Below, piece after piece: positions 24,596 to 34,071 of a stretch of 64,000 nt of DNA. The notes beneath the pieces are model-generated. The model did no database searches. It saw nothing but the letters and a program-made list of their open reading frames with translations, and was not told the DNA's origin. The translations under genes were made by a program, and so were the position numbers. Positions within the stretch are counted from its first letter, which is position 1, and each line of letters opens with the position of its first letter. Source of the DNA: Raffaelea ambrosiae (lineage: Eukaryota > Ascomycota > Sordariomycetes > Ophiostomatales > Ophiostomataceae); assembly GCA_002778195.1 (NCBI GenBank), contig PCDI01000003.1, positions 1,092,295 through 1,156,294 on the forward strand, read 5' to 3'.

Positions 24596-27500
24596 TCACT
24601 TCCTGTCAAATATTCCCAAAATTTCGTCCTGCTCACACGCGCTTGCCACGTCCAGCGCGCTCCGTCCCTGGTTGTCCTCCTGTAGAGGATCCAGTCCCTT
24701 GGACATCATCTTTCGGAACAAGGCTTCCGAGCCTATCTTCTTGCTTCGCGATGCGATTGCATGCAGTGCTGTTTCACCTTTCTTGTTCAACGCAAATATG
24801 TCCACATGGTGGTCATCCTGGAACAGCAGATCATAGTAGGAGACCAGATGACAGCTTTCGTCCTTCGTCCAAAAGCCATAGCCCCGGTCTTGGGGCGGCC
24901 CTAGCATGAACGTGTGCAGTGGTGTGTTGCCCTCGTGGTCGGCCGTATTGATAGAGCCACCAGCTGTGAGATATGCCTGCCAGAGGATCAAATACTGCCG
25001 GGAGTAGTCGTCCTCAGCCCTCTGCGCAGCCTCCTCCACCGCGTCAGTCCCGCTTCTCTTGGCATCGAGTCGAACACAGTTCTCGGCAATGTAGTGTAGT
25101 GCTGTGCGGCCGTCCGGGTCTGGCTGGAGAATGTCGGCACCCTTGGCGACCAGAAGATTGCAGATGGACGGGGGTAGATGTGACAGAGCGAGGTGGAGTG
25201 GCGAGAGCCCTTTTCTGTCGTGCACCAGGAGAATCGGCGCTACTTCCTGGCGTTCAATAAACGAGGCAACATAACGATCTGGTGTGTCCCAATTCTTCAA
25301 CAGGCAATGAAGGGCTGTATTGCCGTCGTTGTCCACCAGCGTGGCATCCACTCCAACGTCCAGCAGACGTAAAAGCGGTCCCATAGTTCTCGCCCTTTTC
25401 AATTCCTGAGGATCGTACACCCCGTTCCGCCGGTTAATACGTCCCTGAAGAGATGCGTCATAAAATCCGCTATAGCCAGGCCGGTCGTTGCTGCATGCAG
25501 CATGTAGGATAGTACGACCGCACTGGTCGCGCCGGTTCACTTCGATCCGAGAGAGACATGGGTCTTTCAACAGTGCATCCAACATCTCGTAGCGTCGATG
25601 CTCGAAGAGGTAGTGCACCAAAGTTTCCGTCCCATTCAGGAAAGCATACAAATCCGCACCACGCTGGATAAGCGCTCGCAAGAGTGGAACAGAAGCCAGC
25701 AACCTCTCATCCGTCTTTTCGGCTAGAGAGGCCGGTATCAATGCGTATATCTTCCGCGAGACGCTCGGCATATTGGGACCCTTCTTCGGAGTTGTCTCGT
25801 CAATCGAATTGACGCTGGCGCCATGGTCAAGGAGTACCTCCAGTGCCTCCAGACTCTGCTCATAGATGGCTTCAAATAGGGGGGGTCTGGGCCCGACTGC
25901 TGGGTCAGCTCCGGCGCCAAGCAGTACCCGCATCGTAGGCGTGCAATTGACAGCATTATGCAAAGGAGACTTATTATTCCAGTCCAGAATGTTCGGATTC
26001 GCACCGTGAGCAAGCAGAACACGAGCAGCCTCACGCCCCCAGATGCATCCAACTTCTGTTTCAGTTCCACGCAGCATCGCCGCTTCTAACAGCGTCATTG
26101 CAGTTGCTGCAAGGTGAAGTCCAGTCTGCCCTTTTTCATCAAGGGCATCCGCATCCGCTCCTTGGTCAAGGAGGTACTGAATCCCATCGAGTTGCCACCA
26201 GTGCTCTGCGCGGGCCAGGGTGTGCAGTGCCGTCCCTCCAGGTATGACTTTGTTGCAGTGTCTCGCCGCCCTTGCATTGACATCAACGCCAAGTTCCTCA
26301 ACCAACAGTTGCAGAAGTTGCATGTTCGGACAGGAAGTCCCGCATGCTAGCTGCAATGATGTCAAGGTCCTATCGACAAACATGTTTGTTGCATGTGCAC
26401 ACTTCAAATGCCGTTCGACTGAGGTGTAAGAGCTGAAATGGACGACCAGATCAGAAACGCCGCGGATCAAATCTAAACGTCTAGACCTCAGAACCTGCTT
26501 CAAAACAGTGTAGTGTTCAATGTCTTGTGGATCAGTAGCAAAATTCGCGTTGATCAGCGCGGCCGCATCTTCGCAATTGAGGAACTTCAGATACAACGAA
26601 GGAGATTTTCGAACGTGGTCTAATGTCTGCTGGTCTTGTCCGAGAGTAGAGAAAGACGGCCGCGGAAGCATCAACATCATCAGAGCCTTCATGCGTTGGC
26701 GTGTGATATTTACGCGCTTGTCCCTTTCGTCAGGGCTTAAAAAGAACAGTGGTTTGCTCAAATTCGAAGTTGCAGCGAGAAAAAGCTGATCATCTGCAGC
26801 AAAAAGCTCAACAAATTCAGTGCACACAGATTCGAGAGCAGTGTCAAGCGCCGATAACCCACGATTGTCGGCTGCAGAAGGGCTGCACCCAGCGTCGAGG
26901 AGAAGCTTCACTATTGGGCCGATACCGTGGCAGGACATGCTTAAGTGCGTACCATTCGACCAATTCCAGCGCCCTGGGCGCAGGTGATCATCTCCGGGCC
27001 CGCGGAGCCATTTGTTATGCAAGTTATCGCGCTGGTCACTGCGTGCCTCCCAGATGATCTGTTCCTTCTTGAATTCGGCACAAGCATGTAGAGGGGTGCG
27101 GCCGTGGAAGTCGACAATGCTGACACTCGCTCCGTGTCGAAGAAGAACGGCAACAGACTCTGCTTCTCCCGAGCAGCAAGCATAGTGAAGTGCCGTCCTC
27201 CCAAAGCAGTCCTGATGATCGATATCGATTGTCCCCCTTCGACTGAGGATCAGGCCGACAGTGTTGGGCCAACGCGCACGACAAGCAAGGTGCAGTGCTG
27301 TTTGCCCGTCTTCAGTCAAGGCATCTATTTTGGCGCCTGCCTCGACGAGAACAGCCAGCTCGACATCGGAATGCAATGCGGCCAGATGCAGCGCAGTCAA
27401 GTGGTTCATATCCCGAATCTCGAAGTCGACAGCATTGTGTTCGTTGATAGCTTCTAGGAAGTGGAAACGGGACCAATCTGGGGCGCCGTAGAGGTCGACA

Positions 27501-30500
27501 GCGTGCTCTGCTATATATACGTGCAGAGCAGTGTAACCCTTATTGTTCTGGGCATTCACAGACAGACCGAGGACTCCGATCAGGAATTGAATGTACTCCG
27601 CATACTCCCCGACAATTTTGTATTCACGGGCCACACAATGGAGCAGAGTGTCCCCTTTGTTGTTCGTCGCAAGCGGGTCGAGGCCTGACTCGTCCATGGC
27701 AGCCTGTACCAGCCTGCGCCGATGCCAGATGGGGCAGGAAGCCAGATGCAGGGCATTGTTGCCTTGGGGGTCGACAACGTCTGTCTTGGCCCCATGACTT
27801 TTCAGAATATGCATTTTCTCAACAGGGTTAACGGCGGAGGATGCGCAACAGAGATACAGAGTCCGGCCGTCTTTGTTCCGTCTGTCGATATCGATGCCGG
27901 TGGCCAAGTACATCTCAAGATACTGGACAAACTGTTCGATTCCGTGTTCCTTTTCAAGATCGAACCAGCAATTCGTCTTGATGAAATCGTCAGTGCATCT
28001 TGTGAAGAGCATCTCAAAGACTTTGATCCCGTGTTTCATGCCAAGAAGAATAGGAGACTCCCCGTCGGAACTTTTGACATTGGGGTCAGCGCCGTGCTCC
28101 AGAAGATACCGCACAACCGGCTCGATATTCTTTTCCCACCCAGACGGCCCCCTGCTGTCTTCTAACAGACTGCAGTGCAAGGCTGTCATTCCCTTTTCAC
28201 CTTTCTCGTTTGGGTCTAAGCCATGCTCCATGAGAAGTTTTGTTGCATCGAGGTGGCGGCGTTTCCGGAGGAGAACATGAAGTGCCGTGTCAGTAGTCGG
28301 CCCGTATTTGGCATTGACATCGGCACCTGCATTTAACAGTGCTCTGAGAGCAGACATGGGGACAACGTCGTCTGCCGAGATCCATGATTGTACACCTACA
28401 GCATAAAACAGAGCGGTGAAGTGTCTATTGTTCGGCTGGTTGATGTCGGCGCCTGCTCTGATCAGCATGCGGAGAATGGCTTGACAGGCGGCGTCATTTT
28501 TGTCTTCCCATTTTGATACCAAACAATGGATTGGCGGGTCGAAGTTGAATCTGTCTCGAAAAACACTCCGCTTACGAGGGAGTGGAATCTCCATAGAGGG
28601 TTGATTCGGATCGGCAGCATGAGCGAGGAGAGCCTCGACACACTCGACGTCGCATTGAGTGCAGGCAAAATGGAGCGCACTCCAGCCCCGGTGCATCGTG
28701 TTGACGGAGACATCAGAGTGTTTGAGAATGACCAAGGCACTGTTTGTTGATCCGCAGCTACAACACTGGCGGAGGAAATGTTCCAGAAGCTCCGACGTAC
28801 AAAATGGGATCACGGCCAAGGCGGCCTCTTGACGGTCATGAGTGCTGATATAATGGAGGGCAGGGGCAGTCCTTTCCAGGTGTGGCATCCGCTTCCCCCG
28901 GCCTTCCATAGCCTTGGAAATGTCCAGTTTAACGCCCGCCTTGAGCAGGAGAGTCATAGCTTCTGTATGGTTTCCCCGTACTGCGAGAATGAAGGGGTTC
29001 GTTTGATATTCATTCGGCGCATCGGGTTCGCAACCATTTGCGAGTAGGATGGCCACAACCTTTGCGTGGCCTGTCATCGCTGCCCAATGCAGAGGAGTAA
29101 GTTTTTGGCCGTCCACTGCTGATATATCTGCACCCTCCCGGATAAGTTTGCTTGCAAGCTCTGACATGCCGCAGAAGGAAGCAATGTGGAGAGTTGTCGG
29201 GATTATGACAACCCCTTCCCTGTCTGCCACGGGCAGACACACCTGCAGTCTCAACCACCTGCGGAAGGTGAGACTTTCAGGTCTGGCAAATTCAGTAATA
29301 GCGTCGAAAAACTCCGTGTCCTCCACATCATAATGGCGGGCATGATACGCCCAGTTTTCGACGGCGTAGCGGAGGAATGGATGGTTGAGCCGAGCTTCTC
29401 GATAATCAAATGGATCACTTTCGTCTGTCGATAATGAATGGCTTTTGCCTCTGTACTGGGGGATATCATGGTCTTTTTCTGTGCCCAGAAGCAGGGCGCC
29501 AGACTTGAGGTAACCGAGGCAATTGATTGCCATCCGCCTATGCGCTTTGCTAGAGTCGATGACAGGAAAGGTAGAGGGCATGCCATAGTCTTCCTCTTTG
29601 GCGAGACTCCGGTTCTCACCCCGCAGGAACTCGGTGAAAGAGTGATGGATGACTTGCAGGGTCTCGTCCTCGAGAATTTCCACGAGGGGACCACAGGATC
29701 TTGCAATGAGTGACTTGAATGCCTGTGGCCCCGCTGCATCTGGACACGTGCACTTCACCATGCTAGCCAGCTCATACAGACGCAGAGGCCGGGATGCATG
29801 GGTCACAGCTTCCAGGACCAGTACTTGGAGATCGAGAGTGACGCTTTCCTCTTGCCGCTGCTTGGCCAGCACGCTGGTGTAGGTTTGCTCTAATCCAAGA
29901 GGCAGGGATTCTTCGAGAGCGACGATGTCCACAAGGTGCTGCGCGCGCAGGGATTCTTCCACCTGGTCCATGGTGAGTTTGGCGTAGAGGAAGAGACCCT
30001 CGGATCGGCGGGCGACCATATCAACAACCTTCTGCTTCATCTGCTGTTGTGTCTCGTGTTTGGGAGCCGTGCCGAACCGGTGGTGGAGGTAGGATACAAT
30101 GTCAGCATCAACGAGCTGCTGCTGCAAGCTGATGTGGACAATGGATGAATCCCGCAGTGCGCTCTGCAGGTATTGCTTAGGTCGGCTGGTAATAAGCAGC
30201 TTGAGCGAGCGCGGACGAAAAGTCGCAAGACTGTTGAGTTTGTCCAGGAATGGCCTACTGTCGGCGTCCATTTCATCGAGCGCGTCGCCGACGCAGTACA
30301 CCTTGGAAACAGATGTCACGCCATCCAGAAAGAGCTGTATGAGGTCATTGTCCGAAGCCTCGGCCAGTTTTGACTCGAGAAGAGGCTTCAGGGCAAACTG
30401 CAGCTTGGGCGAGTGCGGCAACAGCTGGGCCAGCCAGTCCTGGATGAGCGCCCTCGGAGAAAAATTGGCGGCCACAATGTTGCGGAAGAAAAAGAAGAGC

Positions 30501-30820
30501 ACCGGGCAGTCCTCCGTGGTCCGCAGATGCTGGATGATGGAGGCGGCCGTAACGGACTTGCCAGCTCCAGGAACGCCCTTGATCCAGAGACTGCCATGGT
30601 CTGGAGATTTGTGCCATTTCCGGTACTCTTCTGTCTTGCAGATCCAGAGCCCAGTGCCTGGTGCTTGAGAGGCCAAGTGACGCCGAAACTCTCCAGATTC
30701 GGCGAGATAGTCGGTGGGCTGGAGCCACTCTCGGATCTTGGCGACCACCTCCGGGCTCAGGGCCGTCTCATCGTGACTTACAAAGTCATACTCATCTGCG
30801 GTGTGGGTGGATTGAGGCAT
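24596..30820 (-). CDS. NACHT-ankyrin STAND/NLR-like receptor (2074 aa)
   Basis: Single exon from ATG 30820. Residues 1-75 carry the WLQPTDYLAESGEFRRHLAS lead-in typical of fungal NACHT-ankyrin proteins. The NACHT domain follows: Walker A GVPGAGKS (82-89), Walker B-like VYCVGDALDEMD (174-185, with Gly where many relatives have Ile), and sensor LLITSRP (208-214). VIHHSFTEFL (390-399) marks the end of the helical region. From about residue 540 to the C-terminus I count roughly 32 ankyrin repeats (GxTALHxAA..LLxxGADxN). They vary, rather than being near-identical copies. Fungal STAND proteins of this class are thought to sense non-self ligands through the repeats and signal through an N-terminal effector (established). 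Here no HET, HeLo, patatin or phosphorylase domain precedes NACHT. Its codon use looks less GC-biased than its neighbours. Ligand and output are unknown. Confidence 0.92.
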   Translation of the reverse strand: MPQSTHTADEYDFVSHDETALSPEVVAKIREWLQPTDYLAESGEFRRHLASQAPGTGLWICKTEEYRKWHKSPDHGSLWIKGVPGAGKSVTAASIIQHLRTTEDCPVLFFFFRNIVAANFSPRALIQDWLAQLLPHSPKLQFALKPLLESKLAEASDNDLIQLFLDGVTSVSKVYCVGDALDEMDADSRPFLDKLNSLATFRPRSLKLLITSRPKQYLQSALRDSSIVHISLQQQLVDADIVSYLHHRFGTAPKHETQQQMKQKVVDMVARRSEGLFLYAKLTMDQVEESLRAQHLVDIVALEESLPLGLEQTYTSVLAKQRQEESVTLDLQVLVLEAVTHASRPLRLYELASMVKCTCPDAAGPQAFKSLIARSCGPLVEILEDETLQVIHHSFTEFLRGENRSLAKEEDYGMPSTFPVIDSSKAHRRMAINCLGYLKSGALLLGTEKDHDIPQYRGKSHSLSTDESDPFDYREARLNHPFLRYAVENWAYHARHYDVEDTEFFDAITEFARPESLTFRRWLRLQVCLPVADREGVVIIPTTLHIASFCGMSELASKLIREGADISAVDGQKLTPLHWAAMTGHAKVVAILLANGCEPDAPNEYQTNPFILAVRGNHTEAMTLLLKAGVKLDISKAMEGRGKRMPHLERTAPALHYISTHDRQEAALAVIPFCTSELLEHFLRQCCSCGSTNSALVILKHSDVSVNTMHRGWSALHFACTQCDVECVEALLAHAADPNQPSMEIPLPRKRSVFRDRFNFDPPIHCLVSKWEDKNDAACQAILRMLIRAGADINQPNNRHFTALFYAVGVQSWISADDVVPMSALRALLNAGADVNAKYGPTTDTALHVLLRKRRHLDATKLLMEHGLDPNEKGEKGMTALHCSLLEDSRGPSGWEKNIEPVVRYLLEHGADPNVKSSDGESPILLGMKHGIKVFEMLFTRCTDDFIKTNCWFDLEKEHGIEQFVQYLEMYLATGIDIDRRNKDGRTLYLCCASSAVNPVEKMHILKSHGAKTDVVDPQGNNALHLASCPIWHRRRLVQAAMDESGLDPLATNNKGDTLLHCVAREYKIVGEYAEYIQFLIGVLGLSVNAQNNKGYTALHVYIAEHAVDLYGAPDWSRFHFLEAINEHNAVDFEIRDMNHLTALHLAALHSDVELAVLVEAGAKIDALTEDGQTALHLACRARWPNTVGLILSRRGTIDIDHQDCFGRTALHYACCSGEAESVAVLLRHGASVSIVDFHGRTPLHACAEFKKEQIIWEARSDQRDNLHNKWLRGPGDDHLRPGRWNWSNGTHLSMSCHGIGPIVKLLLDAGCSPSAADNRGLSALDTALESVCTEFVELFAADDQLFLAATSNLSKPLFFLSPDERDKRVNITRQRMKALMMLMLPRPSFSTLGQDQQTLDHVRKSPSLYLKFLNCEDAAALINANFATDPQDIEHYTVLKQVLRSRRLDLIRGVSDLVVHFSSYTSVERHLKCAHATNMFVDRTLTSLQLACGTSCPNMQLLQLLVEELGVDVNARAARHCNKVIPGGTALHTLARAEHWWQLDGIQYLLDQGADADALDEKGQTGLHLAATAMTLLEAAMLRGTETEVGCIWGREAARVLLAHGANPNILDWNNKSPLHNAVNCTPTMRVLLGAGADPAVGPRPPLFEAIYEQSLEALEVLLDHGASVNSIDETTPKKGPNMPSVSRKIYALIPASLAEKTDERLLASVPLLRALIQRGADLYAFLNGTETLVHYLFEHRRYEMLDALLKDPCLSRIEVNRRDQCGRTILHAACSNDRPGYSGFYDASLQGRINRRNGVYDPQELKRARTMGPLLRLLDVGVDATLVDNDGNTALHCLLKNWDTPDRYVASFIERQEVAPILLVHDRKGLSPLHLALSHLPPSICNLLVAKGADILQPDPDGRTALHYIAENCVRLDAKRSGTDAVEEAAQRAEDDYSRQYLILWQAYLTAGGSINTADHEGNTPLHTFMLGPPQDRGYGFWTKDESCHLVSYYDLLFQDDHHVDIFALNKKGETALHAIASRSKKIGSEALFRKMMSKGLDPLQEDNQGRSALDVASACEQDEILGIFDRK

Positions 30821-32182
30821 GGTTTCAGTATGTCTTTTGAGCAGGAGTTAGCTTGCTCATGCTCAGCCGCGATATGAAGTTGGTTTGCAAAATAATGTGC
30901 TAGTTAACTGCAAGAAATTCTCAGTCACATTTAATCCTGTGCCCCATAACGGAAGGAGCGTAATAATAGGCAGCCACCAGGCAGCAGGTGCCAAGAGCCA
31001 AACGCCCCTTAATCAAGAGCCATGGGCAGTCACGTGTAGTGACTTTCGTGACAGTGTTTCCGGTCTAAACCAGAGCCGTATATATTTACCAATGTAGTCG
31101 GGAACTACTGACCAAAATCTGGTGAAAAAAGCAGCTGTGGGACGGGAGAAACTTGTGACTAGAAGGAAGCATATCTCTGAATAGACTAACTCGGTCTAAT
31201 GGGCATACGAGTCCTTACTGCAGAAAAACATTGTGGCTGTTATGAAGTTGCAGAAGCCATGTTCCTTCTCGGTTTCAGTAGAACACAACTCAATTGAGAG
31301 CCCCTGAAGCCCACAGGGCACATCTTCTTATCCCTCCTGTTTCAACGGCCATTAAAGGCTGATGCCGGCTGGTTTCGCATTTCGCCATTTGTGGGTTTAA
31401 GGATGAGGCTGTGACGAGACAACGATATGGGGCTGGACGAAGCCTCAAAAATGAAGCTCACAGCACTAAAACGGCTTCTGCTGCAGATTTGGAGACCATC
31501 GGGCTACCCCAAGCTGTGGTTCGTGGGCGGCAGCCTTGGTCGTACACGGATCTACTCCAGAATTTTGGCACTGCGGATAAAGGCCAGGGTTGACTTAATG
31601 GACAAACTCGTTTCCTTGTACATGTACATGTAGGGTCTATTACCCTTTCGATCACAATACCAATTTCGGTCTAGCGGCAATATCGCTGCAACGACGTCAT
31701 AGGATACACGCTCTTTTAATCCCTGTTGCTTCAGTACACATGACAGACAATCGCTTTTAACAAACCACAACTCAAAAAATCAAACGAACAAAGAAAAACA
31801 CATCGAGCGCTTTCAACCCTCTTCATTCATTATGAACAGACTGATGCTATGAGTGGGGTACGCCCATGTGCTTCGATGTGACCTGCTCACTCAAGCCAAA
31901 AGGAAGACAACATGGGCATGCAAAATGGGGGAAATGCTATGATACTGGATATATAAACATGATTGAGGCATGGCCGAAGTTCGTAGCCATCGTTAAGAAT
32001 GCAGATGCTCGATCATGGCCGCAAGCATTGGAATGCAGCAATCTGTGCTTCGCCGGGGAGCAGTTTCAGATCAAGTTTGGCTACCCTTCATAACCATCAT
32101 AATACACCCAGAAAAAAGGCTGCTTGGACAAGCAGTACAAATTGCTAAGCCAGGCCTGTTCACTTCTCTGCAACCAGTCAAA
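30821..32182. other. Intergenic region upstream of the NLR
   Basis: Holds the presumed NLR promoter and the 3' region of the next minus-strand gene. A 14-bp stretch near 31617-31631 repeats GTACAT/TACATG. No effector-domain gene or amyloid-motif ORF of the kind that sometimes sits beside fungal NLRs was seen on either strand. Confidence 0.6.
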
Positions 32183-34071
32183 CTAGGGCTGCGGCCCACG
32201 ATCATCGTGAGCAGATCGCAGAGAAGAGCCCGACGAGTCTCTTGACCGGGGGTTCGCACCAGCCGCCTCGGCATATTCGGTGTCGTCTTCAGGATAGTAG
32301 CTGTCGTCCTCGCCGCCACCGTCATCATCGTCGTAACCATCACCAGCGAGCGCCTCTTGATCGCCGTTGTCTGGGTTGTCTCCGAATGTTTGGTTCTCGG
32401 ATTGTCCGCCACCCTTGCTGTTACTGGATGCGGCAGCTTTGGGTGCCTTCTTTCCCTTTCGCCCACGAGCCTTGGCCTTCTCGAGGTACTTCTGTCTTCT
32501 GTCCGCTTCCAGTCGCTTCTTACGCTCCTTGGTTTCAAATGAGCGGATCAACGACTTTGGTTTGTAGCCATTGATAGCCTCAAACTCACAAAACGGACAG
32601 ATGTAGACTTCACCGGTAGGAGGGTTGGCCAGGTTCTGTTCCCGTTGCAATCTCTGGCGTTCTCGTGCCTGCTCATCCAACTCCCGGCTCAATTTGCTGC
32701 GAGGTTTCTTCTTCTTCGCCGGCTGTTTTGCATGGCCATTGGGCGAGGTCGGTGACGCGGACCGCATAGACCCTTCCCGGGTGCTGCTTCCGCCGCGCAT
32801 AGAACTGTTATTACCATACCCGCCACGAAGCCGCCCCTGCTGCCAATGTGGTTGCCCTGGGACTTTGGGTTCAGATCCCGGCCACGTTAAGTTCCCAGGC
32901 ACCTGTGATGTGCATGTAAATGTGAACTGGGCAGATGCCGGCGTCGACTTCTTAGATTGCTGCTGCGGTAAAGCCCCGTTGTTTTCTTGGCCGCGATTGG
33001 CCTGCTTTTCCGCGTTGGCAATCGCATTGGAGATAATGCCTGTGCTTCCACCTTCAGTAGTCATCTGTTAGCTTGCGCTTTCGCCGTGAACTTTGGAGGA
33101 GCCCTGAATACGAGTATCAGAAACGTACCGGATTGTGTAGGCCATGGTGTCCGCAGCTTCCCATATCTGCCAGCCCAGTTACTGCCAGCATCCGACAGCG
33201 GACGTAGTGGGCTTCTCCCGTTGCGGCTCCTGCCATAACGGCCCCGACCCGGCCCCGATATTCCTGGTGACCCGGACACGAAACTCGCCGGGCCAGAATA
33301 AGACGATGATAATGGGCTCCCCCCCGATCCTTCATCGTTGGCATTTGTGGACGACGAGCCTGATCCAGACGAGTGAATATCTCCAGAAGCATAACTGCCG
33401 CCATGAGGTGCATCGCTTGCCGTGGGAATCTTCCTCTTCTTCTTGTTATTTGTGTTCTCGAATGAGTCATATCCGTCCACTGACGAGGCCGTGGACGGCG
33501 CTGTCTGCTGGCTGTCAGGGGGAGTAGGTGCCAATGTCTGCTGAGGACGGGCGGTTCGACTGACAAGCCGAAACACACGAGATGGGTTGCTCTGGTCGTC
33601 CCCCTCGGTCTCGCGGCTCGTTTTTGGCGTGGTGGGGGTATTCGGGGTTGCTGTGGCTGAAGAGGCCGCAGCTGGGGCTGGGGCTGCCGCTGCCGCTATG
33701 GCGGCTGTCCGTCCTCGGTTCAGCACATTTGCTCGTTCTGAATTCGAGGCGTCGTCTTTCAGGTTGTAGGGATAGTAGAAGAGAGGCGTTCCAGACACCT
33801 GAGCAGGAGGGTATTTGATGGAGTCGGCCACATCCGGGGACAGCCGTTCCCGGAGACGACGTTTCGGGAGCGGGTGTATCAACCGATCAGGGAAGACGGA
33901 CGAGATACTTTCGGGCGACATTGTGAGGCCGGATTCTGAAGCAAAAGAGCGCCCAGCATAGCGGATTAGCCAGAGAACAATGAAAGCGGTGCACCAAGCC
34001 AACACAATAGGCAGAAGTAGGTTCTCTGCAGCCTGCCATGGCAAGGCTTCAATTATGAGAGAAACACCCAT
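32183..34071 (-). CDS. N-terminally membrane-anchored conserved fungal protein with CPFC motif
   Basis: Two exons: 34071-33129 and 33051-32183, intron 33128-33052 (GTACGT donor, GCTAAC branch). A second in-frame acceptor at 33040 would drop four residues. The ATG at 34069-34071 is the first; upstream in-frame codons lack ATG. Product 603 aa. Residues 12-38 are one hydrophobic segment (ENLLLPIVLAWCTAFIVLWL), preceded by a short polar start. RLRERLSPDVADSIKYPP (72-89) and GTPLFYYPYNLKDD follow and look conserved. The middle is Ser/Thr/Gly-rich disorder. Residues 430-510 are highly charged with a YICPFCEFEAI motif (Cys466, Cys469), an isolated CxxC without a second zinc pair. I recognise this arrangement as a fungus-specific unnamed family. 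A membrane tether (nuclear envelope or ER) with a basic cytosolic or nucleoplasmic tail is inference. Confidence 0.85.
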
